Below, piece after piece: positions 33,333-42,019 of a stretch of DNA of 64,000 nt; the first letter of the stretch is position 1; every line of letters begins with the position of its first letter. Below the pieces are notes generated by a model. It ran no database searches. It saw nothing but the letters and a program-made list of their open reading frames with translations, and was not told where the DNA came from. The translations under genes and the position numbers were made by a program. The DNA is taken from assembly GCA_046330455.1 (NCBI GenBank), contig JAXLSU010000002.1:186001-250000 (forward strand). The letters are read 5' to 3'. The DNA is from CAVQXR01 sp046330455 (GTDB lineage Bacteria; Actinomycetota; Thermoleophilia; Gaiellales; Gaiellaceae).

Positions 33333-33848
33333 TTAGCGGAGGACGGAGAGGCGCCGGCGCTCGCCCCGGGGAGCGGAGGCCCGCGGCAGGCCGATCCGGC
33401 CGGTGCGAACGAGCTCCTTGATGCCGTGAGGCCTGACGAGCTCCTCGAACGACTCGAGCTCCTCGGCGGTGCCGATCACCTCGAAGATCAGCGCGTCGGG
33501 ACCGAGATCGACGACGCGGGCGTGGAAGACGTCGCCGAGCGCGATCAGCTCGGCGCGACGGTCGGGCATCGCGGCGACCTTGACGAGCAGCAGCTCGCGC
33601 TCGATCGCCTCCCCCGGCACGAGCTCCTGGACGCGCAGGACGTTCACGAGCTTGTGCATCTGCTTCTCGATCTGCTCGAGCATGTGCTGCTCGCAGCTCA
33701 CCCGCATCGTGATCCGCGAGACGTCGTGCCGCTCGGTCGGGCCGACCGCGAGGCTCTCGATGTTGAAGCCGCGCCGCGCGAACATCGACGTGATCCGCAT
33801 CAAGGCGCCCGGCTTGTTCTCGACGAGGACGGAGATCGTGTGCGTCAC
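33333..33848 (-). CDS. ilvN: Acetolactate synthase small (regulatory) subunit
   Basis: A 171-residue regulatory subunit. The N-terminal ACT domain (THTISVLVENKPGALMRITS, then FARRGFNIESLAVGPTE) binds valine, and the C-terminal domain (ERELLLVKVAAMPDRRAEL and FEVIGTAEELESFEELV) contacts the catalytic subunit. The GTG at 33848 overlaps the ilvB stop by GTGA. The C-terminus has a basic extension (RASAPRGERRRLSVLR) beyond the usual end. Confidence 0.95.
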   Translation of the reverse strand: MTHTISVLVENKPGALMRITSMFARRGFNIESLAVGPTERHDVSRITMRVSCEQHMLEQIEKQMHKLVNVLRVQELVPGEAIERELLLVKVAAMPDRRAELIALGDVFHARVVDLGPDALIFEVIGTAEELESFEELVRPHGIKELVRTGRIGLPRASAPRGERRRLSVLR

Positions 33849-35578
33849 CACGGGCTCGCCTCGACTTCCTGGCCCTCGTCGGGGTACTCGATCAGGTCGA
33901 GCGCCGCGGCACCTGCCGGGATCATCGGGAAGCAGTGCTCCATCGGATCGACCCGGCAGTCGACGACGGCCGTGCGCCCGCAGGCGAGCGCCTCCTGGAG
34001 GGTCGACTCGAGCTCGGCCTCGGAGTCGACGGTGAAGCCGGCCGCCCCGTAGGCCTCGGCGAGCATCGCGTAGTCGGGCACCGCATGCGTCAGGTGCACC
34101 TGGGAGAAGCGCTCCTCGAAGAACATCTCCTGCCACTGCTGCACCATGCCGAGGTACGCGTTGTTGATCACGACGACGACGATCGGGAGGTTCTCGAGCG
34201 TCGCGGTCGCGAGCTCCTGTCCCGTCATCTGGAAGCAGCCGTCGCCGTCGATGCAGACGACGGTCGCGTCCGGCCGGGCGGCCTTGGCACCGATCGCGGC
34301 CGGGATCCCGTACCCCATCGTCCCGAGCCCGCCGGAGGAGAGGAACGTTCGCGGCCGGTCGCAGTGGATGTACTGCATCGCCCACATCTGGTGCTGGCCG
34401 ACGCCGGTCGTCCAGATCATGTCGTCGCGGTCGGCCGTGAGCGCCTGCAGGGTCTCGACCACCGTCTCCGGCTTCAGCAGCTCACCCTTCCGGTACCTGA
34501 GCGGGAACTGCTCCTTCCACTCGTCGAGCTGGGCGAGCCACGCGTCCGTCTTCACGAGCCAGCCGTCCGAGATGTGCTTGCGGGTCTCACCGACGATGTC
34601 GCGCAGCACCTGCTTGAGGGGCCCGACGACGGGGATGTCGACCTCGCGGAGCTTGCCGATCTCGGCGGCGTCGATGTCGAGGTGGATGACCTGCGCCCCC
34701 GGAGCGAAGGCCGAGAGCTTGCCCGTGACGCGGTCGTCGAAGCGCGCGCCGCAGGCGACGATCAGGTCGGCCTTGTTGAGGGCCCAGTTCGAGAACTTCG
34801 GCCCGTGCATCCCGGGCCAGCCGAAGAAGAGCTCGTGCGTCTCCGGGAAGGCCCCCTTGCCCATCAGCGTCGCGACGACGGGCAGCCGGGCGAGCTCCGA
34901 GAGCTCCCTGAGCTCGGCCGTCGCCTCGGCGTTGATCGTGCCGCCGCCGACGTAGAGGATCGGCCGCTCGGCGCGCCCGATCGCGAGCGCCGCCTCGCGG
35001 ATCTGCCGGGCGTGGCCTCGCTTCGGCGGCTTCCAGCCGGGCAGGTCGACGTGATCGGGGTACTTGAAGTCGATCGACGCTTCCTGGATGTCACGCGGGA
35101 TGTCTACGAGCACCGGGCCGCAGCGCCCGGTTCGCGCGATGTGGAAGGCGGCCTTCATGACGCCCGGGATCTCCTCCACGTGCTTGACGAGCCACGAGTG
35201 CTTGACGATCGGGATCGTGATCCCGGTGATGTCGCACTCCTGGAACGCGTCGGTGCCGATCAGGCTCGAGCGCACCTGGCCCGTCACGCAGACGAGCGGC
35301 GTCGAGTCCATCCACGCGTCGGCGATCGGGGTCACGAGGTTCGTCGCTCCCGGGCCCGACGTCGCCATGGCCACTCCGACCGTGCCGCGCGCCCGCGCGT
35401 ACCCCTGCGCCATGTGGCCGGCGCCCTGCTCGTGGCGCGCGAGGACGTGGCGCACGGTCGTGCCGCGCGCGAACGCGTCGTAGATCGGCAGGATCGCCCC
35501 GCCGGGGATCCCGAAGCACGTGTCGACGCCTTCCGCCTCGAGCGAGCGGAGCACCGCGTCGGATCCGAGCATCTTCAT
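33845..35578 (-). CDS. ilvB: Acetolactate synthase large (catalytic) subunit
   Basis: A 577-residue thiamine-diphosphate enzyme that makes acetolactate or acetohydroxybutyrate. The PYR domain (CFGIPGGAILPIYDAF, RHEQGAGHMAQGYARA with the catalytic Glu) is followed by an FAD-binding middle domain (GKGAFPETHELFFGWPGMHG) and the PP domain with GDGCFQMTGQELATATLENL and NNAYLGMVQQWQ, the ThDP and Mg motif. ATG 35578 (MKMLGSDAVLRSLEAEG) fits the family start. A 28-codon upstream ORF ends in an ATGA overlap with this start, and a longer leader with a hairpin lies further upstream. Confidence 0.97.
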   Translation of the reverse strand: MKMLGSDAVLRSLEAEGVDTCFGIPGGAILPIYDAFARGTTVRHVLARHEQGAGHMAQGYARARGTVGVAMATSGPGATNLVTPIADAWMDSTPLVCVTGQVRSSLIGTDAFQECDITGITIPIVKHSWLVKHVEEIPGVMKAAFHIARTGRCGPVLVDIPRDIQEASIDFKYPDHVDLPGWKPPKRGHARQIREAALAIGRAERPILYVGGGTINAEATAELRELSELARLPVVATLMGKGAFPETHELFFGWPGMHGPKFSNWALNKADLIVACGARFDDRVTGKLSAFAPGAQVIHLDIDAAEIGKLREVDIPVVGPLKQVLRDIVGETRKHISDGWLVKTDAWLAQLDEWKEQFPLRYRKGELLKPETVVETLQALTADRDDMIWTTGVGQHQMWAMQYIHCDRPRTFLSSGGLGTMGYGIPAAIGAKAARPDATVVCIDGDGCFQMTGQELATATLENLPIVVVVINNAYLGMVQQWQEMFFEERFSQVHLTHAVPDYAMLAEAYGAAGFTVDSEAELESTLQEALACGRTAVVDCRVDPMEHCFPMIPAGAAALDLIEYPDEGQEVEASPW

Positions 35579-35661
35579 GGTCGTCTCACCGCCCTCTTCG
35601 CCCCGGGGCCCGGGCACGCTTGCGCGGGCCCATCGGGGAACCGGGAAACTGTACCGCTCAT
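35575..35661 (-). CDS. Possible 28-residue upstream ORF coupled to ilvB
   Basis: ATG at 35661 is preceded by GAGGTGAGGA and the frame ends in a TGA that overlaps the ilvB ATG. The peptide (MSGTVSRFPDGPAQACPGPG and a basic tail) resembles no known protein. It may only ensure translational coupling, or it may be chance. Confidence 0.35.
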   Translation of the reverse strand: MSGTVSRFPDGPAQACPGPGAKRAVRRP

Positions 35662-35775
35662 CGTGTCCTCACCTCGTCAGTACGGCGGGTGGACGCTCTG
35701 CCCTGCGCGGACCGAGGCGCACCTCTCCCGCGGTTGTCGTCTGTGTCTGCGCCCGAGAGGCGCGTGAGCAGCCGC

Positions 35776-35793
35776 GTTCCCCTAGTGGGGAAC
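35776..35793 (-). promoter_or_regulatory. Hairpin in the ilvB leader
   Basis: GTTCCCC and GGGGAAC form a perfect 7-bp stem with a four-base loop that contains the stop codon of the 41-residue leader ORF. A ribosome at that stop would cover the stem, an arrangement compatible with translational attenuation. Confidence 0.5.
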
Positions 35794-35907
35794 GATGGTG
35801 AGAACGACGACGATGAGGGTCGCGAGCGCGATCGCGACGGCGACGAGCGCAGCGGCGGACGGCCGCTCCGCGGCCTTCACGCGCGTCGTCTCGTGCCTAC
35901 GCTCCAT
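35782..35907 (-). CDS. 41-residue hydrophobic leader peptide or small membrane protein upstream of ilvB
   Basis: The peptide has a charged N-terminus (MERRHETTRVKAAERPS) and then a 25-residue stretch made almost only of Ala, Val, Ile, Leu and Thr, ending TLIVVVLTIVPH. It could be a single-pass membrane protein. Equally, the runs of Ile, Val and Leu codons just before a hairpin and the ilvBNC genes are what an attenuator peptide for the branched-chain operon would look like. The ATG lies six bases after the -10 box, so the mRNA is leaderless. Which role applies is open. Confidence 0.55.
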   Translation of the reverse strand: MERRHETTRVKAAERPSAAALVAVAIALATLIVVVLTIVPH

Positions 35908-35913
35908 GGAGGC

Positions 35914-35942
35914 AGTGTGGGCGACGCGGGGGCGGGTGTCAA
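35914..35942 (-). promoter_or_regulatory. Promoter of the ilv-hom operon
   Basis: TTGACA (35937-35942) and CACACT (35914-35919) are 17 bases apart on the minus strand. The -10 ends six bases before ATG 35907, so transcription should begin at or next to the leader start codon. Confidence 0.65.
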
Positions 35943-36383
35943 GCGGAGGCTGCTAGACCACCGCCACTTGACTCTAATGGAGAGCATCCCCGACCCGGCC
36001 GATCCACAGCCGTGTTCAACAAACGCGGTCTGCCCGGTGCCCTTGAAGTGTTGTTCCGTTCAGCTCCGCGCGGGCCACTCGACAAACGCACGAAGGAGCC
36101 GTTACCATTACGGTCTAGCCGGCTGCGGCCCCGGTCCTGAGGTAGGCACCTTGGGGGAGTTTGGGTTGAGACGCAGCGCGGTTTCGGGTTCGTCCAGGTC
36201 AAGAGCGGTGCGGACGGACACCTGCTCCCGAGCCGGCTCGGCACGAGCGCCGCCCGCCCTCGTACAGCTCCGCAGGACCTACCGAGTCTCCGCCGTCCGT
36301 CTTGCGCATGGTGGCCGGCGCAGCCCACGGATCTCAGTGCATACCGTGAAGAGCAGAATGCTAGGTTCCGTAGGAGGTCTCAG
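35943..36383. other. Intergenic stretch before the secreted-protein island
   Basis: About 440 bases with no supported gene. One plus-strand frame contains ISVHTVKSRM, faintly like a LuxR recognition helix, but the rest of the domain is absent. An AGGAGGT near 36372 serves the gene at 36384. Composition becomes AT-richer from about 36350. Confidence 0.35.
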
Positions 36384-37112
36384 ATGAACTCAAGGCGTTG
36401 GATTCTATTGGCAGTAGTTGTGCTTCTCTATGCCACATATGCGAGCAGCGCTTCAGGAAACATACTCACCTTTCTTCAACAGCGATATGCTGACTGTTGT
36501 TCGAATCCGATAACCCGCGTACGTGCCTCGATCTGGAATCCAGCGCAGAGCGAGGTTTCGATGGGATCGAACGGCTTTTCACTCACGAGCGTCTGGGCAT
36601 TTGATGGAGGAACAAATGCCATGCAAGCCGGTGTCGTAGCGATTAAGAACATTGCAATCGATAACGCTGCTTGTAGCTACAACGATGGATCCATCCATCT
36701 AATCTACTTCACCGAGACTGTCGTGAATGGAACCTACTTCTGTTATAACGAAGGAAATGCTGGATACGGAAACACCAACGTATTCACATTGCTCAAGGAC
36801 ACCACGGGACATTGGATTGCACGACGTGGATCGGCATGCCTTACCAATCCAAGCGGAAACTGCGTCAGCATGACGTTCCCCACAACGTGCAATACTGGAG
36901 CGTGTCGGTGGCAGGCATTTGCTGAGCATGCAGGTGCCAATGCTGGTGATTGGAAAGCTAAATTCTCTGGGAGTGGTTATACGCCATGGCAGCGCTACAC
37001 AACTCAATGGTACACGGTTCAAAGCAACTACACTCATACCCCAGGCACAGGATGGACGTGGAATAGCGGCCCCTTCCCAAACGGTCTTTGGAATTTCACA
37101 TATCACCAATAG
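36384..37112 (+). CDS. Secreted protein of unknown function, AT-rich
   Basis: A 242-residue protein with a signal peptide (RRWILLAVVVLLYATYASSA, cleavage likely after about residue 24). The mature part is rich in Asn, Thr, Tyr, Trp and Gly, has eight cysteines in two pairs and singles (ADCCSN, ACSYND, YFCYNE, SACLTN, NCVSM, TCNTGACRW) and little charge, like an extracellular beta-rich domain. Strong AGGAGGT precedes ATG 36384. Base composition is visibly AT-richer than surrounding genes, so recent transfer is likely. It shares its style with the protein at 40175. I do not recognise a family. Confidence 0.7.
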   Translation: MNSRRWILLAVVVLLYATYASSASGNILTFLQQRYADCCSNPITRVRASIWNPAQSEVSMGSNGFSLTSVWAFDGGTNAMQAGVVAIKNIAIDNAACSYNDGSIHLIYFTETVVNGTYFCYNEGNAGYGNTNVFTLLKDTTGHWIARRGSACLTNPSGNCVSMTFPTTCNTGACRWQAFAEHAGANAGDWKAKFSGSGYTPWQRYTTQWYTVQSNYTHTPGTGWTWNSGPFPNGLWNFTYHQ

Positions 37113-37145
37113 CGATCACGTGACGACAGCCTGATGGAGGACACG

Positions 37146-37937
37146 ATGAGGCGACGTAGACGAATTCGTACCTTCCTGCTCCTACTCGTCGTTGCGGCAG
37201 GCGGAACTGGGGCTGCCGTCGGAGCCAATGCTGGTGACGACTCGACGATTGACGGCACCCCGGTGCAATACTCTTCAGTCGCTGAGACGCCCGTTGCGTC
37301 TGGCTTGGACGCATTGGCGCTTGCTGAGGCGACGCTACCGGAATTGCCTGACATTGGTAGCGTGGCGCAAGCTGGATCACAGCTTACCGTACATCTCCCG
37401 GTTGACGCATTTGACTTTCCAGCCGCTGGACGGGGGATCTGGGAGGGTAAACTATTGACTGGCGTGCTACTCGACGACGCTGCTGCTGCGGGGACAGACC
37501 CGCCGGTTGTGGATCTTCTGTTGGAAGATCCGACCGGAGAATCCTTTGACTGGGGTTCGGGAGCTGGGAACGTCGTTCCAGGACAGCGGTTTGCGAAGTT
37601 CGCTGAGACCGATCGTGAGGCCTTGATCGAGCACCTCGGGAACCTTGGATTCCAAGAGGTCTCAGTCAGTGTGCTTCATCCCAAGGATGACGCGCTCGAG
37701 ATCAGTGTTCAGTCGGATGAGGCAGCCGAGTGGATCTCGTCGTTCGCTGAACCTGACACCTGGACTACGGTGCTTGACGGAGACATTCATGGATACGAAG
37801 GAGTGTTCTTCGAGCTACGCGATGAAACCGGCGCTCCTGTCTACATAAGCGTCTCGGCGCTGCGCGCGGGCGTGGGGGGCGTCTGGGCATCGCCGAAGTT
37901 TGCGGACCTTCTTCCAGTGGGTTTGCCGACCGGCTGA
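37146..37937 (+). CDS. Exported protein of unknown function
   Basis: A 263-residue protein with a basic start and signal segment (MRRRRRIRTFLLLLVVAAGG, cleavage near ANAGDDS). The mature part is acidic, mixed alpha-beta, with no cysteines and no motif I can name; segments such as LIEHLGNLGFQEVSVSVLHP suggest a compact domain. ATG 37146 is preferred over the in-frame ATG at 37134 because GGAGG at 37136-37140 lies just before it. It follows the AT-rich secreted protein gene by 33 bases, so the two are probably co-transcribed. Confidence 0.65.
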   Translation: MRRRRRIRTFLLLLVVAAGGTGAAVGANAGDDSTIDGTPVQYSSVAETPVASGLDALALAEATLPELPDIGSVAQAGSQLTVHLPVDAFDFPAAGRGIWEGKLLTGVLLDDAAAAGTDPPVVDLLLEDPTGESFDWGSGAGNVVPGQRFAKFAETDREALIEHLGNLGFQEVSVSVLHPKDDALEISVQSDEAAEWISSFAEPDTWTTVLDGDIHGYEGVFFELRDETGAPVYISVSALRAGVGGVWASPKFADLLPVGLPTG

Positions 37938-37972
37938 CGGCAGGTCGCGCCTGGATTGCTGAATCGAGCAGG

Positions 37973-39064
37973 ATGGTCGCCGGGACCCCGATCAGTTCGT
38001 GGAGGCGGCTCGCTCCCGGGTGGCTTCGCCCGTGGCGCTGCGTGCTCTGCGTGCTGACGGGGTTCTGGCTCCTTGCCGCCGTCGGGTGTACGTCTACGAA
38101 GGTGCCTGCCTCGTCGGTGGCGGGCGGGTCTGACGGGACGCAGCGATTGATTGTCTACTGGACGCCCGAGGGTGGCAGTTCGAACGGTTCTGGGACGATA
38201 TGGCGAAGCTCGGTCGATGGCACCGACCGTTCACAGTTGGCCCTCGGACTGGGACCCGCGCTCTCCCCGGACGGCAGCACGGTCTTGTTCGTGCGCTTGG
38301 TCGGTGCGAGAGGGGCGGAGGTGGTGCTCCTTGATCTCGCCAGTGGCGGCGTCCGTGTGGTCGCCCATTACCCGGGCCGGGTTCCCGATGTGGAGACTCT
38401 GACGTGGAGCTCAGACTCGCGGTCTGCCGGCTATGTGACGGATTCGTCGATCGAGCTGATCGACAGGGTCACCGGACGGGTTTCGACGGTCGAGTCGTTT
38501 CCCGCCGGCGAAAGGCCGGAGGGTCTCTCCTTCGCCCCCGAAGGGAGTGCTGTCGCGTTTGTGCTCGGAACGCCGAGTGGCGGCGATTTGCACGTGCTTG
38601 ATCTACTCACCCACGAGACGACGAGACTCACGGACGATGGAGGTGCTTCAGATCCGCTGTGGGGGCCAGACGGGATCTTCGTCTCCCGGGGCTTCGCGGA
38701 AGGAGATATCTGGCTGCTGAGCCGAGATGGAAGCGAGCAACAGAAGATCACGGACTTCGCAGGAGGAGTCGTCCCGATTGCGGTCTCCGCAGACGGCAAG
38801 CGACTACTTGCGGGCAGGCCACCCACCCACAACGGGCAGATCTTCGCCATCGACGTCCCAGCCCGAGCCGTGCGACCCCTCACCCCGGTAACAGGCGAAC
38901 TTCGCGGCGAAGGCATCTCACGGGATGGACGATCGGTGCTCGCAGCGGTCGGCTGTGTCGGCCCCCCGGGCCAGGTGAAGAACCGTATTCAGGTGCTCTC
39001 GTTCGACACAGGCAAGATCCAGGTCGAGATCGACGGGGGATGCCAGGCAACGTGGAACGCTTGA
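37973..39064 (+). CDS. Lipoprotein with TolB-like beta-propeller repeats
   Basis: A 363-residue protein with a signal peptide ending in a lipobox (LLAAVGC, Cys39), so it is probably anchored to the outer face of the membrane. The mature domain has repeats of the type ALSPDGSTVLFVR, TWSSDSRSAGYV, SFAPEGSAVAFVL, GPDGIFVSRG, VSADGKRLLAG and SRDGRSVLAAV, the WD40-like PD40/TolB repeat. About six blades can be counted. The function is likely binding or sensing and cannot be refined. It ends just before the mobile-element region. Confidence 0.78.
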   Translation: MVAGTPISSWRRLAPGWLRPWRCVLCVLTGFWLLAAVGCTSTKVPASSVAGGSDGTQRLIVYWTPEGGSSNGSGTIWRSSVDGTDRSQLALGLGPALSPDGSTVLFVRLVGARGAEVVLLDLASGGVRVVAHYPGRVPDVETLTWSSDSRSAGYVTDSSIELIDRVTGRVSTVESFPAGERPEGLSFAPEGSAVAFVLGTPSGGDLHVLDLLTHETTRLTDDGGASDPLWGPDGIFVSRGFAEGDIWLLSRDGSEQQKITDFAGGVVPIAVSADGKRLLAGRPPTHNGQIFAIDVPARAVRPLTPVTGELRGEGISRDGRSVLAAVGCVGPPGQVKNRIQVLSFDTGKIQVEIDGGCQATWNA

Positions 39065-39193
39065 AACCAGCGATGGGCCTATTCGTCTCCTACCAAGATG
39101 TCCTACCTCACTTCACGACGCCGTTCCCCAAACCGTGCCGATGACGTCCTCCCGAGGTTACGCAGCAGGGCCTCTCCCCCAACCCTGACCCGT

Positions 39194-39216
39194 GGGGTCA
39201 GACCTTGCAGCGCAAC
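39194..39216 (+). repeat. Solo copy of the MITE terminal repeat
   Basis: A 23-base sequence beginning GGGGTCAGACCTTGCA, identical to the left end of the 147-bp MITE, lies 10 bases before the full copy. It may mark an earlier insertion or excision. Confidence 0.6.
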
Positions 39217-39225
39217 ATGACCCGT

Positions 39226-39372
39226 GGGGTCAGACCCTGCAGCGCAACACGCCCGATGGCGCAGGAAGACCGCATCTGCCGCGGCCTGGCCCGCGTTCCT
39301 CCCCACCCACGCCGCCGCGAAGCCGCACGGATTCACCGTTCTTCCCGCCGTTGCGCTGCAAGGTCTGACCCC
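39226..39372. mobile_element. 147-bp MITE, copy 1
   Basis: It starts GGGGTCAGACCCTGCA and ends with the inverted counterpart (TGCAAGGTCTGACCCC), 23-base terminal inverted repeats with one or two mismatches. It has no coding capacity. Equal-length copies occur at 41622-41768 and 43585-43731. It abuts the truncated IS256-type transposase. Confidence 0.82.
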
Positions 39373-39978
39373 GCTCCGCCGTCGAAGGTCTCCTCGAACG
39401 CGGCCTCGATGTCGCGCACCGACAGGCCGCGCAGAAACGACACGATCACCAGCGCCTCCAGCGCATGTGTGCGTGCCACGCCCTTCCCGACGACCTGGCC
39501 TACGAACTCGAGCATCGACGCGTTGTGCACGCGCGGTCGCTCCAGCTCCAGCGGTCCCGCCGTCGTCCTCACGGTCACCCGCTCGTAGCCGTTGCGGTGT
39601 GCGATCGGCTCACCGCGCCGCTCGTATCGCTCGCGACCAAGGAACTCGCTCAGCTCGGCCTCGAGCGCCTCCTGCAGGATCAGCCGGGCGCCGAGGCGCC
39701 CGATCGCCTCGATCGGATCGTCCTCCTCGCCGGCGCCGTCGATCACCTCATCGAACTGGCGGCGAAGCCGCTCGCTCGGGGCTATGCTCGCCATCCGGGC
39801 GTACCTCCTTCGTCGACTTGCAGGTCAACGCGGAGGCTACGCCCGATTCAATTCCCCCGGCTCGCGGGACGCGACCCACACGAGGATGACGCGCCCAGCC
39901 TCATACACCACTTGACGGGACGTGACCGTCGTGCGGATTCGCCGCCCTTCCAGCCGTTGCACTTCAAGGTCTGACCCC
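39373..39978 (-). mobile_element. Truncated IS256-family element with transposase N-terminus
   Basis: The transposase start is ATG 39794. About 140 codons remain (SERLRRQFDEVIDGAGEEDD, LILQEALEAELSEFLGRERY, AHRNGYERVTVRTTAGPLEL and FLRGLSVRDIEAAFEETFDG), matching the N-terminal domain of mutator-type transposases; the DDE core is missing. The upstream end (39956-39978) reads as an inverted GGGGTCAGACCTTGAAG end, closely related to the MITE termini. The last 45 bases are also homologous to the MITE right end. So this looks like the parent family of the MITEs, cut off at 39373 by MITE copy 1. Confidence 0.75.
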
Positions 39979-40174
39979 ACTCCCTGCACGGTGTCAACCG
40001 AAGCGGGTCAACTCCAACTTCTAGGGTACCCCGACGTGACCGTAGCTCGGGCACGGATCGGGCAATGGCCGGCCTCTTCTTGACACGCCACGCGTGAGGC
40101 TGGTAACCTATTTGGCTATCTCGTGCGATTCATCTGCGGCGCCACACCGAACGAAAGCAAGGGAGTGGTACCAG

Positions 40175-40918
40175 ATGATTCTTGCCCAGAGACTGCGGCA
40201 CGAACGCATCACGTCGCCAAGACCCAAGACGTCGCGTAAGCACGTTCTCCTGCCGGCCCTTGTACTTGCGATCCTCGGCGTTGCTGCCCTCAGCCTTCCA
40301 TCTGTAGCTTTTGCTTGCGCCGTAAGCCCGAACGCCGCACACTGCTACGGCGTCTCGCTGTGGAGCACAGCCGGTACCTATAGTGGAGGCCTCGCGAACG
40401 TGCGGGCCACGCGACTCACTGTGCCATCAAGCGCAACCTTCGCGACTGCTGAAATCTGGATCTCCACCAACAGTCGCGACTGCGGCTCAATCGGGGAGTC
40501 CTGGGTCGAGGAGGGTATTCAACGACCAACGGGCGGTGGCGCGCTCAAATGGTTTTGGGGCGAGAAGAGCCCGTCAGGCATGTACATGCACCACGACACC
40601 ACGTTTACACCAACTCTTGGCACTACCTACGAGGCAAAGATCAGTTACAACAACGGCAACAAGTACGCTGTGTATCGAAATGGCACCTTCGTAGGCAATA
40701 CCGCCACACAACACAGTCTCTACACGAACTGCTTCGAGACAGGTGTAGAATCAACACATAATTCGAACCGAATTACCGGTACAAACAACGGATATCAGAA
40801 GCGAGGAGCAACTGGAACGTGGTCTGCGAACTGGGGAGGAGCCGGCCCGCTGATAACACCACCCGTCACGGCGACATCCTCGAATTGGGGATCGAACGTT
40901 AGCTATTCGCAGAACTGA
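40175..40918 (+). CDS. Secreted protein of unknown function, AT-rich
   Basis: A 247-residue protein with a long basic N-region and a signal peptide (VLLPALVLAILGVAALSLPS, cleavage near AFACA). The mature part is neutral and rich in Thr, Ser, Asn, Gly and aromatic residues, with a few cysteines, and includes CYGVSLWSTAGTYSGGLANV and WISTNSRDCGSIGESWVEEG, suggestive of an extracellular beta-sandwich. ATG 40175 has GGGAG about ten bases upstream; an earlier in-frame ATG at 40094 would add a non-signal segment. Base composition resembles the protein at 36384. I recognise no family. Confidence 0.68.
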   Translation: MILAQRLRHERITSPRPKTSRKHVLLPALVLAILGVAALSLPSVAFACAVSPNAAHCYGVSLWSTAGTYSGGLANVRATRLTVPSSATFATAEIWISTNSRDCGSIGESWVEEGIQRPTGGGALKWFWGEKSPSGMYMHHDTTFTPTLGTTYEAKISYNNGNKYAVYRNGTFVGNTATQHSLYTNCFETGVESTHNSNRITGTNNGYQKRGATGTWSANWGGAGPLITPPVTATSSNWGSNVSYSQN

Positions 40919-40953
40919 TCGATGGCTCGGGTGGCTACGTTGGAGGCATGGAG

Positions 40954-41412
40954 ATGAAGACCCGCAACAAAGTCATGATCAGTGTGGCCGCCGCAGTGGG
41001 AGCGGGCGCTCTGACCTTCGCCGGAGTGAGCTTCGGAGGGGGTAAGGCCCTGCCTCATATCGCGCCGCCGACAGCCGAGCGGATTCAGGCTCTGAGACAG
41101 GACGTCCTCTCGCTCGCGGCAGAGAACGGCGATCCGAGCCCAACCGACGGTGCTGTCGTCGCATCCACGCGGTCTGCTGCCATTGATCTCATAGCGCCGG
41201 GAACGGTTGTCGATTCGGACCCGCCGGTGTACCTGGCAATCGCCAACGGCAAGTTCACCGCCGAGGGTTCCGCGCCTCCCAACGCGGAGGCTCCCACGGG
41301 CTCTGTTCTTGTCGCGGTCTACGACGCAAAGACGGGCGCGCTGTTGGATTGGGGCCTGCTCCAGACCGCTCCCGATCTCGCGGAGCTCGGCGAGGTACAG
41401 CCGCTCTTCTAA
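40954..41412 (+). CDS. Exported small protein of unknown function
   Basis: A 152-residue protein with a basic start and signal or anchor segment (TRNKVMISVAAAVGAGALTF) followed by a mixed domain containing TAERIQALRQDVLSLAAENG and GSVLVAVYDAKTGALLDWGL. ATG 40954 is preferred to ATG 40948 because GGAGG at 40942-40946 is one base from the latter and seven from the former. No motif was identified. It lies between the AT-rich secreted gene and the repeat region. Confidence 0.6.
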   Translation: MKTRNKVMISVAAAVGAGALTFAGVSFGGGKALPHIAPPTAERIQALRQDVLSLAAENGDPSPTDGAVVASTRSAAIDLIAPGTVVDSDPPVYLAIANGKFTAEGSAPPNAEAPTGSVLVAVYDAKTGALLDWGLLQTAPDLAELGEVQPLF

Positions 41413-41467
41413 CCTTGGCAAACGGTCAGCGGACCCGTGGGGGTCAGGACCCGTGGGGGTCACCGTC

Positions 41468-41534
41468 GGGGTCAGATCAGACCTTGCACCGCAACACGCC
41501 CGATGGCGCAGGATGCGCTGCAAGGTCTGACCCC
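41468..41534. mobile_element. 67-bp internal-deletion derivative of the MITE
   Basis: Both termini of the 147-bp MITE are present but the middle is lost after CGATGGCGCAGGA, joining directly to TGCGCTGCAAGG. The left end carries a short duplication (GTCAGATCAGACC). Confidence 0.7.
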
Positions 41535-41621
41535 ACTCCGCGCACCGAGCTCGGCGGTCTTACGGAGTGGTTTCCGCTGGGGCCTCGGAGCTGGAGGTCG
41601 AGCCTCCACAGAAGACCCGTG

Positions 41622-41768
41622 GGGGTCAGACCTTGCACCGCAACACGCCCGATGGCGCTGGAAGACCGCATTCGCCGCGGCCTGGTCCGCGCTCCTCCCC
41701 ACCCACGCCGCCGCGAAGCCGCACGGATTCACCGTTCTTCCCGCCGTTGCGCTGCAAGGTCTGACTGG
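41622..41768. mobile_element. 147-bp MITE, copy 2
   Basis: The same length and internal sequence as the copies at 39226 and 43585, with a decayed right terminus (CTGACTGG where CTGACCCC is expected) and several internal substitutions, so it is probably older. Confidence 0.78.
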
Positions 41769-42011
41769 CGTTCGGGGTCAACGCGTGCATTGACGCATCC
41801 GGATCGGCGTCCATGGCAATGCGGTAAGGTGCGCGTTGACCTCGACGTGCCCCCTAGGCGTTGTCCGATGGGGTTGCGGTCCTGTCCGGACTCGTCGATC
41901 GATACCTCCAGATGCCGCGGCAGTCAGTATCGATGTAGAGGTCGCCGTTTGGCCCGATGGCTGCGAGTGCGTTGTAGAGCCCGAGCCTGGGCGAGGCTGG
42001 GGCGGCGGTCT

Positions 42012-42019
42012 GCCAGGTG
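42012..42019. repeat. Left copy of the 8-bp target-site duplication
   Basis: GCCAGGTG here is repeated at 43500-43507 on the far side of the IS256 element. Eight-base duplications are normal for this family. Confidence 0.85.

Noticed and set aside
36330..36383. LuxR-type HTH remnant (ISVHTVKSRM)
   Set aside because: Only a ten-residue resemblance, with no domain context or start.
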